From the NCBI GenBank assembly GCA_037074765.1, contig JBAMDO010000569.1, positions 310,001 through 374,000 on the forward strand: a stretch of DNA of 64,000 nt, written 5' to 3'. The notes beneath the pieces were generated by a model. It searched no databases, had not been told where the DNA came from, and worked only from the letters and a program-made list of their open reading frames with translations. The DNA comes from Mansonella perstans. Lineage: Eukaryota; Nematoda; Chromadorea; Rhabditida; Onchocercidae. Shown piece after piece: positions 25,101 through 37,900 of this stretch (positions are counted from its first letter, which is position 1; each line of letters starts with the position of its first letter). Position numbers and translations under genes: made by a program.

Positions 25101-27840
25101 AGCGTTCTCACAACTTTGAACCTAAAAATTAGAAGTGCAGAAATGAAAAAAAGAGCTAATTCACAAGTTTTTAGATTTTTAAATCTCCGATTAATTTTTG
25201 ATCCTACGACACAAAATCACATGCAAATGACACTAAGAAATGAAGTTGCTGTCTCACTGCTTTCTACTTTCAGTATAATGCGCGACTAAATTTAGCTCTT
25301 TCACAGCAAATGGCCTTTCTTTTTTTGCTTTAATTTAGTAAGTACGCAATTTCATCTTGTTTAAAACAAAATGAGTAATATATTTTTCAGCTCACATGCT
25401 ATTTGAAACTAAGTGGAGTTCGGCATTTATCAGCGAAGCGAATGACTGAGCATAATTTGAAAGCAAGGCTTTTTTCTATTTAATCCAAAAAAATCGCCTG
25501 AACTAAGACATTAGTGTCAAGTTTTAATTCTGAGCAAATTAAATAGTATATTATAACTTTTGCGATATCTCACCTCCTCAAATTCGACGAATGCATACTG
25601 CAATGACGCACCCGTTTTCCTATCACGAATGATTTCGCAACATTTTATTTTCCCAAATCGAGAAAAAATAATTTCGAGGTCCTGAAAATGAAGCAAAAAC
25701 GACTGAACATTAGAAATGACCGCAGAAAAAAATTGTTATAATCAATACTCACCTCATCCGTGGTAACTGGATTCAACTTGCATACGAATAAAACATTATC
25801 AGGTGGTTTCTCGTCTGCATAATGCAAATCGCCTACCTGAATTTTAAAAAAAAATGGATTTTGTTGACCGACTCAATAAAATATTGTTTTGTGCTTTGAA
25901 TATTAAAAATAACATCTGAACATTCCATGTGAGACCTGCTGAGATGATTGCAAAATCTCAGCAGCTAAAACTGCTATACTTTTCATCACTCTGCCTAACC
26001 TTTGGTCAAATATTCACAAAATAACTAATTAACTACACATAACGTAAACTTGCAAATCAACATGCAAAAAACTGAAAACGGAAGCATACCATTTCTAGAA
26101 TTTGTGCCTGAGCAGCCATATCTTTGGCTTCAATTTCTTTTTGTATTTCCTCTTCTGTTTTACCATCTTCCTCATTCAATGACTGATCCAAAGCAATTTG
26201 ATGGACCTGCAATTCAGAATGTAAAAAAATTATCAAGACTCCTCCACTCATTCAGTTCTAGTAGTTACACACGATTGCATCATTTTTCCAGTAAAACTTG
26301 TAATATCTATTTCTTAATCCATTACTGCCTCATCAAGCTGCCAGTAATTGGTAAAAATAAACGAGCGAAGGGATACGATATATTTGAAATATCAAACATA
26401 CAAAAATCAAAAAAGTTGAAGCAAACCGAGAAATTCATCAAAAAAGTAAGCAACTTACATTTAAAAGATCAATGGTCGGAGAGGGCGATCTGCTCGGAAA
26501 GCGGAGTTGTTTCGGATCATCAAAAGGATCATCCAGTATGATAGTATGGGCTATGCTGCAAAACGCAAAATAATCAAAAGAACAACTATCAAAGAATTTA
26601 AGGGAGAAATATACAAACAACGGTTATATAAAGAGCAGGAAATAATTTTTATAAAAATAATGAAATCACAGTATATACAATTCTTTATAAAAATAATTAA
26701 ACAGCCAACTCACCGTATGTCTTTAAACGGTCTGTTTTGCTCATCGCAAATCTCGTGATTCAACTTTTCTAACGTATCTAGTCCTTCAGTTACTTGCCCA
26801 AAAATAGTATGTTTCTCATCCAAATAATCTAAATTATCACCTGAAATGAGCAACAATTATCCAACAGTATCATCAACAAGTGTCAGAACTGTAAACTCAG
26901 CATTTACTACAGCTATAATATCTGAGCTTCAACGCCAATGAAAGGAAAATTGCAAACCTAAAGTAATGAAAAATTGACTGCCAAGCATGTCAGCACCATT
27001 ATTAATCATTGATACGATACCAATTCTAGTGTGGCGTAACTTTGGGACAAGTTCGGGTTCAAAATAACGCGCTTGATCACCATATAAATAACTGAAAACA
27101 ATGTTACGGGTTAAAGAAAAATAATAAAAAAAATTTAAGACACAGAGTAATATTGAAACGTACGCAAATATCGATTCGCCGCCATTGCCTGTACCAGTTG
27201 GATCCCCTGTTTGAACAATGTAGTTTTGCTATAAATCACAAAATTAAAATAAAGAAGTTGAATAAAATTTAAAAAATAAATTTATGATCTTAAAATGCAA
27301 TTTATTTATATACAAGATTTAAATCTTGCATACATAATTTCAAAAAAAATGGCGAATGTTTAAACATAAGTTACGAAAGAAGCTATAAATGCATGAAGAT
27401 ACCTCGATCGCAAGAAACTGGCAAAAATTGTAATATTTCAATTTACACAATTTCAAAAAATTAAGGCAACCTGAAAAACGAATAAAATTATATGAAAAAC
27501 GAAAAAAAGTACAATGAATTTTCATCATAAAAGTATAAAATTTCATCATAAACTAGCATGCTTATATATAAATTTTGAAGTTATTAGCTATATGGAGTCC
27601 AGACAGGACTATTCGCACATATTGCTAACTACGTTATTAAAGAATCATGATTCATGCCATTTAATAAATCACTTCAATCTAACTACTCTTAGTGTTGTGA
27701 TTTTCATTTATCTCATAAATTTTTGAGCTTTATTCGCAGGATAGACCTCAAACAAATGGATAAAACTTACATCGCGGGCGCTCTTTCACAAACAAGTCGA
27801 TGACAATATCACCAACCGTCGTCTCAATCAATACTGCCAT
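22136..27840 (-). CDS. PPIL4-type nuclear cyclophilin with RRM
   Basis: Peptidyl-prolyl isomerase-like 4 (C. elegans SIG-7 type), a nuclear protein linked to splicing and RNA polymerase II elongation. Thirteen phase-consistent exons: 27771-27840 (ATG), 27403-27470, 27164-27228, 26958-27091, 26714-26840, 26459-26555, 26090-26206, 25753-25836, 25574-25681, 25004-25121, 22993-23030, 22353-22459 and 22136-22268 (TAG), for 421 residues. The isomerase fold spans about 1-165 ([48 protein letters not shown]). [11 protein letters not shown] follows at about 170. The RRM is at about 243-320 ([10 protein letters not shown] as RNP2, LQYAFVEFE as RNP1, then [20 protein letters not shown]). The tail from about 345 is basic and rich in Arg/Ser/His. 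The last 80 residues are more divergent than the rest, as is usual. The 1.97-kb intron 23031-25003 contains another gene on the + strand. Confidence 0.95.
23279..24026 (+). CDS. small secreted Cys-rich protein, nested in a PPIL4 intron
   Basis: Three exons in phase: 23279-23395, 23571-23680 and 23921-24026 (TAG), for 110 residues. The first residues ([20 protein letters not shown]) look like a short signal peptide. The mature part carries six Cys outside the leader, with [13 protein letters not shown], an aromatic stretch, then [17 protein letters not shown] and a final SCTP, which suggests a disulfide-bonded extracellular protein. It has good GTAAGT and GTTAGT donors and TATAG/TTTCAG acceptors. 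I do not recognise a named family; a nematode-restricted secreted protein is likely. It lies wholly inside the 23031-25003 intron of PPIL4 on the opposite strand. Confidence 0.65.
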
Positions 27841-28331
27841 AACTTATAAAAGCATGTAGAAAGATTAACACATAACCAGCAATTTGCAAATTAAGCTGAA
27901 ACATATCTTTTTAGCAGAAAAAAGAAATTTGAAAAAAAATTTCCCTTACTGACTTAGCGACGTCCATATTTGAAGCAACATGGCAGGTTGCATAATACTG
28001 CGCAAATAAACAGAACCTCTGCTATTACCTGTCTGTTCTCTTTCAGTTCTCAAAAAATGGTGGAAGTTTTCTAAGCAACAGTACAGAAAGTTAGTTACAA
28101 TATAAAAATTCATAATTACAAATAACTTCAAGACAAAAGGGAACTGCAAAATGACCTGTCACTTCTTGTAAAAATGAAAGTAAAAATTTCAGACGAGACA
28201 TCCAAATCTTAACAGTATAATATTGGACTGCACAGAAAGCAGTTAACCGTTATTCCAGAATCTCTTTAAAAAAAAGAATTTTATACAAATGAAAAACTCA
28301 ACATAAGATTTACATATTTCACGAAATAATG
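27841..28331 (-). other. INTS11-PPIL4 spacer, possible operon
   Basis: Only 491 bases separate the INTS11 stop from the PPIL4 ATG on the same strand. A TTTCAG at 27896-27901 (read on the - strand) lies about 55 bases before the PPIL4 ATG with no further GT donor partner needed, so it could accept a spliced leader. No other gene is visible in it. Confidence 0.45.
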
Positions 28332-31300
28332 TTATGAGTTCTGCGTACAAAGTACATCTTCTCTAAGTACACTGATAATTTCTTCAGACCATTTTTCACG
28401 AATTTCATCCCAAGTTATTTCCACACGCTTTGGGTCACCCACTACTGATGTCAGTGTGACCTCACCATTGAACATTTCTATACCATCCTGAAACTATTCT
28501 TATAAATACTCGAAAAAAATTGCGATATTTTGAACAAGATAGAAGTTTGCAAAAATCACTTACCTCTTTGACTTGCAAATTAGAATCGTATATTTTTAAT
28601 TTAGCAGCAAGCAATGTCCAGTTTACATGACCAATTTCTATAGTTTCACTAAAGACGATATTATGCAAGGACGTGCCCAAATGGTGCGCTGCTGCTTCCG
28701 GTGTTATAACTTCCAGCTGATTAGTCTAGAAAAAAAGTTGAAATATACATATAAAAGAAACGGAAAGAACTAATGGTTTTTCGTTTGAATGCCAATGAAA
28801 ACCAACCAATTTTTTAAAATCAATTTTAGAAAAAAAACCTGTTTATCCATAGTTAAGAAAGCACGGAAAGGGCAAAAGCGTTTGCTTGGTGTCGGATCTA
28901 AACTAATACATCGATCTAATATTTGCACAGGAATATTCAAACAAATATTTAAAGGAGTTTCAATAGTAACTGTTTCGCCATTCGCCGGTTTGAATACCTT
29001 TAAGTTAAATTCCTGCAAAAAAATATTATAGGCAATATTACAGAAGCACCAGCTAAATGCTTAATAATAACAAAGTTATTTAATAGTACAAAAATGATGG
29101 CTTGAAATCTAACCTTCTCAACCTTTTCCTTCAAGAATTCCATTTTTGCATCTTCACCATGCACAAACATAACATTTCTCGGCTGACAATCACGAATAAG
29201 CTAAATAATACTGCTTGAAAAAATCTATCATGTTAAATTTAATACAGAAAAGAAGTAAATGGGCTACTTGAGCTTTATCTGAGCGTACCCAAGGGCAAAT
29301 GAAAGCTCTGAATATTTGGAAAATAATGCGATTTTGGATAACTTTCGAAAAAATCCATTTTTACCTGCATTATGCCTTTCGCATCAGCATGTGCACTGAA
29401 TGACATATATTCGACTCCCAAATTAATTTCTCTCTAAAATTAATTATTGAAATTGCAATATTTGGGTAAATTACATGCATTCTTAAATTCCTATTCAGTA
29501 TAAATAGTATAAATCAATTACCACTCTTCCAGCGATTTCAATTTTTTTCATTCCTGAAATCACTTTCGCTCCAACCGTATTAGCAACGCAAAAGCCAGGC
29601 ATGATGATTAAATTTTTCTCATCCGAACACCACTTTGTGAAAACTCGCAATGACTGCCCACCATGTAACATGCCTATAATGGAGAAAAGGAATTTTAATG
29701 AAATTCAAAATTATCTGAATAACTTCATATTCTGATAACGAAAAAATCAATACGTGTACAAACCTGGCGTGCTGAAAAGTACCATAGGACCAGGACTGTC
29801 AATATAAGATTGCTCGAAAGGCCTAATATGCTTGAAATCAAACATATTTCGTTCCACAAATGTTCTCTTGATTTTTTCATTTGTCCAACTGATGAATAAG
29901 CGATAGTACTAAATAACAAATTTGAGTTTCTTTCATCCAAAAACTAAGTCAAAACTTGATCAAAATTCGATGGCTGCATCAACACCTCTGATGCAAAAAA
30001 ATTAAAGATTGAATCTGATGTGCTACCGAACTGTAATGAATTCTTGACTAATGAGGTATGTACAAACAAAAATATATACCTGATTAGCCTTCTCAGCTAA
30101 GCCCTGTGAGAAAAATATTGGATATTTTAAATTCATTCGCTCCCAGTATGATTCCAGCAAAATGCATAATTCTTGTGCACGTCCAAGAGCGAAAACCGGA
30201 ATCAAGACCTCAAGCTCAGTCGTTATACAGCTGTCCGGATTGGAAGAAAACAATAAGAAATGGATATGTTTCATCGATAATAACTAATTAGTTTACCTAT
30301 ATGGGAAAAAAGGAAAAGAAAAACCTTGCCACCATTCGACACAGTGTCATGCACTTTTTTCAAAAAATCTCGTTCGCGGGCGCGTTTTGAATCTCTTATG
30401 GTCGTCGCATAAGTACTTTCCGATATTAACAAGTCAGGTTTGAGACCAGGTTCAACATGCGCAGCACCCAGATGTCTATCAGGTGTTGTATTAAAATCCC
30501 CTTCAAAAAAGTGGATATAGATGCTTAATTTTGAAGAATAACCGTCGAAACAAGAAATAAAAAAACGCTCAAAATGTTAAATGGCATTTTAAACAAAAAA
30601 ATTGCTATTAAACAGTTTCTACAGATTATCTCGCCTCTATACCTGTGTACAAAACGCTTTCAGAGCCGACTATAATTTGAAACATCGCAGCACCAAGTAC
30701 ATGACCAGCATAAAAAGCTCGTATCGATAATTCATTATCTATATCGATTTTCTCATGAACATTTATTGCGATTACCTGCAAATCCAAAATTAGAAACAAC
30801 CCTAAAAAAGCTTGTCAAAGAAATGAAACTAAGAATTAAACTTAACCTTTTTCATACAGTTTTTGATCATTTGTGAAGTGAAAAAATTCTTATCTCCCTT
30901 AAATTCAGTCTGAACTTTACGGTAATCCTCCTGAAATTACGATGAAATATATTTAATATGTAATAATAAGCTGTATTTGATATATAACAAAAAATTAATT
31001 CATGATAATGATAAACAGAATGGATGATTTAATAATTAAGATTCAGTAGTCAACAACCCCCTATTCTCTACTACGATCAACTGATTATGATAAAGTAATA
31101 GCAGTGTTTGGAAAAGTTTACGGAATTTAGAAATCAGCAATCTGTGAAACAGTATAAAAAAAAAAAAAAAAAAAAAAGAAAACAGAAGAACGAAAACAGT
31201 ACAACTTAAAGAAACCAAAGATTGGAAAATTGACCGCTAACAACTATTACCAATAACACAGGTGCAATGGCTTTAGTTGGATATGTCATATAAATTGGCC

Positions 31301-31948
31301 CATCGTAGCCAATAACCTCGCTCATATGGGGAAGTGAACCACAATGATCCAGATGAAAATGAGTTATGATGACACAATCAAGAAATTCTGTTAAAGATCC
31401 ACCACCATTGATAAAACTGAAAAACATGTATATAAGCATATATTATCTATAGGATGAATTATTTGATACATCTCTGTAAAATTGTTTGTAGGTTTAAAAG
31501 TTCCGCTGTTAAAAAAAGAATAAAAGTCTGCATCTATTAATGCATATTTCTAAATTCGGAAATATGAGCTAAAATCTTTTAAAATAAACTTAGCAAACTA
31601 ACGAAAAATCAGGAAATCGTCGTTCATCGGAATAACCCATATGCATACCGCAATCAAGCATCACATTCTTCCCACCAATGGACACCAAAATACAGCTTCG
31701 ACCAACATCTCGTCCCGCACCAAGTGGAACTACCTTTAATGAATGTAACCAAACCTAGGAATTTGCTTACTGAATCTAGTTTAAGCTTCAAGCATGAAGA
31801 AATGACATAACATTTAGCTGTTATGATATGCCCAGTCTGAAGAAGACATTATGATAAGATAATCTCTATACAAAGAAAATTAATACATTAAGTAAAGTAA
31901 GAAATAATTCAGCAGCAAATTACTGCAACTTACCTTAATTTCCGGCAT
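28332..31948 (-). CDS. Integrator complex subunit 11 (INTS11) endonuclease
   Basis: Zinc-dependent RNA endonuclease of the Integrator complex, a CPSF73 paralogue that cleaves snRNA 3' ends and nascent pol II transcripts in the nucleus. Fourteen exons: 31934-31948 (ATG), 31603-31733, 31251-31416, 30847-30930, 30643-30775, 30325-30500, 30080-30208, 29764-29908, 29522-29673, 29365-29433, 29114-29200, 28839-29012, 28564-28725 and 28332-28487 (TAA). All phases agree, giving 592 residues (human about 600). The metallo-beta-lactamase part holds [21 protein letters not shown] and SESTYATT. The beta-CASP part holds [19 protein letters not shown] and [26 protein letters not shown] and FVHGE complete the metal-site motifs, so it looks catalytically intact. 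The acceptor before VLIPVF reads CTTGAG and is weak, but homology and phase fix it. The last 150 residues are the less conserved dimerisation region. Confidence 0.97.
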
Positions 31949-33873
31949 TATTAATAATCAAACATTAATTTTTAATATACTCCAGCATTTTAAAAATAGA
32001 ATTATGATAAGATAAACCAAATCAATTCTTCCAATCAATCGATTATCAGTCGAAATATCAGCCGAAAAATCAATCGAAATCAATCGATTTCAATCAATCG
32101 TCTTTTCTAAATAATAAAATACTGTGCTTCAAATCAAATGAGAACCACGAATATTATAAAAAATCAACAGTGTTTACAATTCAATGGCAAGTACCAATAA
32201 CACAGAAGAAGTAAGAAAGACTTTATTTCTGACCTAAATGAATTCCCATTCACTATCTCAATAATCTACTAACATACTTAAAACTCCTTCGATTCTCATA
32301 GTTTGCACCGACTTTTGCCATGTTTTCATAAATAAAACATGATTATCCGGATATTTTTGTTATCCCGCGCAATCGCGGTGTCTCATAAACTTCTTAACCT
32401 TTGCATTTTCTAAAATCCCTCGATTACTTTCCTTCCTTATACCAGTACCAAAACTTTGCTGAAAATGCTCCCAGATTGTGCAAATAGATCCAAACCACGA
32501 TGTAGCATTACCCTTTTATGCAACAGATTATGGAACGGCGATACAAAGGTCAAAGTTGAAAGGGTACCATCATGTGATGTTATTTTCGATGGAAAATCAC
32601 TATTCACCCATATTGTTGGGCTGCTTCTGAAGCTCGGTTATTATCATTTCCTATTCTTTGCCGTAGAAATGGCTAACACACTTTGACCTTAGAAACAAAT
32701 TTCACTTCAAAAAGTTTCTGAACAAATTTCTTCAAAAAAAAAACTTCAAAAAGTTCCTGTCACTTCGTTAATACAATTTTGAAATTCATAAGTTTTGTGA
32801 CTCGTTAAGTTTTGAAGTAGGTCGATTAAGAGCATCAGAAGCAACAATGATGAATTAGCGCAATTTCGAACTATCACCAAATTTCTCGTGTTTTTTATAT
32901 TGAAATTAGTCCAGTGTAGAACAAGAGTAGAAAAGAATATACTTTATTGAATGAAACACATACAAAAAAAAAAAAGAAAAATGAAAAACGTTTATAGTAG
33001 ATGAATACTGCGGATAGAGTTGGTATAATAGATATAATAGGTACGCCATTTTTATGAACTATGTATCATTATTGAAAGATTTGAGGACACATCAAATTTA
33101 ATTAGCGTGAAAAAAATAAAGTAAAATTAGTTTGAAAAGGTCAAATAGAAAATATCTTGTTTATAGAAAAGAGACATGAAATTCGTAAAAATAAAATTTT
33201 AGCGGACGGAAAACTGAAATGTGAAAATTGAATCCAGTATTTTTCTATATTTCAATTTGGAAAGGGGAAGATATTATAGATAAAATTATTTTTCCAAAAT
33301 TTCTTCTTTAAATGAAATTTCAAATAATTATAAAAAAGGAACACTGCTCACTTTTTTAAACTGTGTCTAACAGGGGAGACATTTGAAACATTCATTTAAT
33401 GGGCAAAAATGCTAAGATTGCAAGATGCAGTCGCCATGACATAGTTATTGACCTTTTCAAAGTTTAGCATTGTAGGACTGAATCATTTCACGGAAGCAGC
33501 CAACGCCACTGAAAAAATTTTGCAATTTAATTTAAAGAATTTTAGGAATAGTCTGAAAATTAACCGAATCAGTCGCTTTCTGAATTGCATGAATGTGATT
33601 TTCAACGCTTATTTGACTTTAGTTTCTTAGTTTCTGTTAAATTTATGTGCAAATTTATGCATCGAGTGATAGGCTTTAATTATTTGTAAAATTAAAAATA
33701 TAAATTTACGAAATTATGAAAAAGTTTAAGAAATACAGATGTACGCTTTGAACTTTGTATTTAAAAAAGTGTTGTTGCTTCTAGAATAAAAGTAATGAAA
33801 TGATAGGATTGCAGAAAAAAATTAAAATATGATTAAAATCTTTTTGTTGTGCTTTTAGGTAATGGCATTAAGA
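31949..33873. other. intergenic region upstream of INTS11
   Basis: No gene supported. Open frames here (for example 32456-32686 +) have no splice partners or recognisable motifs. It contains the putative INTS11 promoter and, at its far end, the 3' flank of the secreted-protein gene. Confidence 0.5.
32031..32102. repeat. AATCAATCGA-rich cluster upstream of INTS11
   Basis: CAATCGAT/CAATCGAA-like words recur many times in about 70 bases, including near-palindromic GAAATCAATCGATTTC, about 85 bases upstream of the INTS11 start codon. It could be a simple-sequence array or clustered factor sites in the promoter. Confidence 0.6.
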
Positions 33874-34956
33874 CTAAACAAGTAAGCCAACTTCCGCCAG
33901 ATTCCAAATCAGGTCGCGCTTTAAACCCGTAGGATCCGTAGCATTCTGTGTGTGATTAAAATCTTCATCTGAAAATGTTAGGAAAATTATTAAGTCACAC
34001 TGAATAGATTTTGTAATGATGAAAAACCAATCGATTATTCATGGTTAAGCCTTCTGGACATCTGATTTTTGGACAGGTAATCTGCTTTTATTCTAGAAGA
34101 AGTTGTAGGCTGAGCTGTAACTTTTCCAGAAATGGTATTCGGTTATTTTCGTTTCACCTTCGGTATATGTCGGTAGTGGAACTCCTGAAACTGTTGAAGA
34201 TGACATCGATGATAATTGCTCCAACATAGACTCTTTAGGTAGTGCAGCTGTAACTTTTGTCGTATCAAGATCCATTAGTGCTCCTGTCTCAGACATGTTA
34301 ATTGCTGGAGTAATGTTCCAGGAATCGGTGGAGTAATATTCCAGGGTAGTGAAGTTTAATTCCTGTTCAACTGTTGGTACCAAGGCGCTATCATCAAGGC
34401 TATCATCAAGAGCTTCTAAACTTTCGATATTCCTTCCTGAATGCTCTGAGCTTTGTTGGCCAAATAAAAATTTCGATCGCTCAGTGACATGCACTTCTAC
34501 GATAGCTGGTGTAGTTTCATTTACCGTTGATACTATCATTGTTATGTCGCTGGGTTTGATTTCCGTAAGTTTTGCTTCATGTTCCATCGTCGTAATCTGC
34601 AATTTGCAACAATATTTTTTAAATTCAGTAGAACTAATGTTGACTTTGAGATGTTTAGTCTTTCGCAAGCAATGACTGCCATTTGCATGCCTACTTAGTT
34701 TGCCTTCTAATTTACATCTGTTTACACTTGTTTATCTTTTTGCTTGTAATCCGTATATATAAACTAAAGAATTCAGATAAAAGAGCTACTTTTGTAAGAA
34801 CCTGACATTTCGTTTCTTAAAGTTGAAAAAGTTATAGTAGTACTAATAGAGGGCTAAGAAAAACAAACTTACGTTACTTGTCATCATCGGCATTGCTAAA
34901 ATTGACATAACGTGGAGCACCAGAAGGAGCAGAAAAGGACTCATACTTTGATTCAT
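33874..34956 (-). CDS. secreted Ser/Thr-rich protein, nematode-type
   Basis: Three exons in phase: 34873-34956 (ATG), 34158-34596 and 33874-33968 (TAG), for 205 residues. The start MNQSMSPFLLLLVLHVMSIL is a clear signal peptide, probably cut after ILAMP-like residues. The rest has almost no Cys and is rich in Ser, Thr and Glu (TMIVSTVNETTPAIVEV; LSSMSSSTVSGVPLPTYTE) with Asn-x-Ser/Thr sites (NET, NFT, NIT, NMS, NHT, NAT), so it is likely extracellular and heavily glycosylated. Exon 2 ends at GTGAAA and joins a TTTTCAG acceptor at 33969. Reading through the donor instead gives a stop at 34093, and a 43-base intron (34115-34157) is a second alternative ending at 34035. No family recognised. Confidence 0.68.
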
Positions 34957-37900
34957 TGTGAAATATCAAAATCGTTCTACTTATAAATGGCAGAAATCTA
35001 TAACAGTACAAACGATTGCATTAAAGTCATTTTGAGGAATTGGCTTTTACAAAAAAGACCGAAGTATCAGAGGAAAGCAGAACGAGTTTTCTTCATTTCA
35101 ACAATATCAAATGATGCAATCAGAAAGGTAGAATAATAGCACAAAGCCGCGTAATTATGATCCACTTAATGAACTTAACTGGGCATGCCATACAAAAAAA
35201 TTTAGTGTCCAGTATGAATTCGAATTCGAGGTTTGATCTAAGGTATTAGCATCTTAGAATAAACAAAGACTAGACAAAGTCCAGCAAAATGTTCAATGTG
35301 AATGCAAATATACCAAAAACCATTCCAGCATCTTCGACACCCATATATCTCTATGAATTTTGTCACCAAATTTCTTACGGTATTTTAGGAGCTGATTGAA
35401 TTTTCGAACTATCTTTTTTTAAAAAAAAGGCATCTATTCAAGCAATGTATTAAATCTATCGCTATTTTAAAGTTAACCGTACTAGGAGGTAAGAGACAGT
35501 TCCGCAAATGCGAAAAGAATTTAAAGACATTGTGAAAATTTCACAAGCCAGTTAGCACTATCCAGACAATGAATTCATTGTCGGCGATTATCCTAGATTT
35601 AATTACAAGTTATATGTGTAGACCATACTATTGGGATACAAATATTACACAGCCGGGCTTATCAACAAGTTAAATTAATAGGTTGTGAATAATTAATTGG
35701 ATGTTTTGAGCAGCAATCGATAATTTTTAAAGTCTCTATCAAAATAAATAAAATTGAAATATTTACAATGTTTTGTAAAAATTTTCAACTTTCTTCCTCT
35801 CAAAGTAACATCACGAAGATAATGAATAGAAACAAGGTTAGTCGGAGTGTCAAAAATGTATGTTGAATTCTGCAATAAATAAAATTTTCATCAGACTTTA
35901 AAATATTTAATGCCATTTTTATTAAGCTGCATATATTATCCGTGCTATCGAGGAATACTATGTGATAAAAGAGAAGGAATTCCTATGTGAATATCAGTGT
36001 AGGAAAAGCAGGGAATGAGTTAATTGATAATCATATCAAATGAACTTGTTTTGGACAACATCTTCTCACGTCATATAATATCTTAAATAAAGAAAAGTAA
36101 TATTAGTAATAATGGCAGAGAGAAGCAAAAATAAAATTTTCACTATTTGCTTTTATTATCATGTAATTTTTATTCCTTCAGTAATAAATGAATTTCTATT
36201 GGTTTAATTGTTTGAGATTATCATTTTTATGCAAAAGCTGAAAGTATTTTAATGTGTGAAATGAAAAGGAAAAAGAGTAAGCAACTTGATAAATTAAATT
36301 TGTTATTTAATAATACTTTTTTTCAAAGTGCATGGAAAATAATGGGAAATAATAAGAGTAACATAACAAAAGCAAGCTTTTGAGAGAATTAAGGTACAAA
36401 TCAGGTAAAGATCATTGAAGAAATAAGCTAAGAACCTTTCAAAATTTTTCTTTTATATTTCATCAGAAATTATTGTGTTGTCAAAATTCCTAAAAAAAAA
36501 ATTCGGAGAATATCTCTATTAAAAGACAAGAAATTTCTTATAATTAATTGATTTCTCCACATGTAAACATAATACTCAACTCTTCAAACACAAAATCAAA
36601 AGTGATTGAATTATGGGAAAATGATTGAATTTAAGATTTGAAATTTATCTTCAAAACATAAAACTATGAAAGCTTAAAAAATATGGAAATCAAGGAAATG
36701 TATATGCGATTCGTTTCACATATCATGCTCATCAGTTTTCGCAGCTTTTTCCGCTCCGCACCTTTTCCGCCCAGCAGCCTTTTTCCTTCTTTAACATTTC
36801 ATTAATGATTGTTTCACTCTGAAATATCTGCAATATTTATAAGTTCCAATCTTTAAATTTAGACCTTATCAGTCGTCTTCTAATTTGTATTTACAACTTG
36901 AGAAATGTGATAAAAACGCAATCAAAATATATCAAAATCCATATGTTTTTATAATTTTATAGCAAAATACTAACATAAAATTATTCTACTTATACAAATA
37001 TTGCTTCTATTGTTCAATAGAAAGTATTACGGTAGAAGTAATGAGAAGACGAAGAATGAGAGCTTGTCGTTATTTTCGTGCTATTAATAGAAAAGTTGAA
37101 ATTCAAATTTTTTATGAAATAACCTAGTTAAACTAATGCAGCAATGTTATACAGAATTATTTCTAGCAAGTTTAACAACTTTCAACTGAATAACAACTTT
37201 CAATTACTTTTTTGTAAGTGGCTCATTAGTCACAAGTTTAATAGAAATAAAATACTAAAAAAATTTCGTCCTCTTTTCCAAACTTTTTTGGAAGCGCGGT
37301 GAAATTACAAAATGCTTCTTAATAGATGTTACGAAGATGTATAAGATGTAATGGATAATGAAGATTTGAAATTTATTAACAAATAAAGTTTAATGAGGCA
37401 TTTTTGGCAAAATTTTTTTTTTTAAGATGAAATTCCTTCAAAAATCGACAGCTGATGAAAAATAGAAATCTTCTTTATACTTTCAAAAAAAAAAAAAAAT
37501 TGACAAAGGACGACTTTAAGCACACAACTTCATCATCATGATCTTTTAATTTAATTAAAGCGTATGATATTCAAACAATCAATGCATTGGTATTCAATGA
37601 ATCATTAGAATAAATTTCGCACGGAAGCTAAGGAAAGTTCCTTTTTGAAATGCTATAAAGGAAATCTGTTTTTGAAAAGCTATTTAATTGACACATACTG
37701 AGGTTAGTTTTTTCCTTCTTACGACAGCATCAATGAACTAAAATTTGTTGCATCAAATTGATCTAATATAACTGAAGCGAAAATACAATATCTGATCTCT
37801 GATTTATCAGTTGTTCGGGTTGATTAAATATTTTACTTATATTTCTTATTTGCTCGTTAAATTGACCTGAAAATATATGCGTGCCTAATTTTATAGTAGT

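Noticed and set aside
26050..26541. 163-residue + strand ORF
   Set aside because: It is antisense to PPIL4 exons and introns, crosses their splice sites and shows no protein-like composition.
34349..34675. 108-residue + strand ORF
   Set aside because: Antisense shadow of exon 2 of the secreted Ser/Thr-rich protein.
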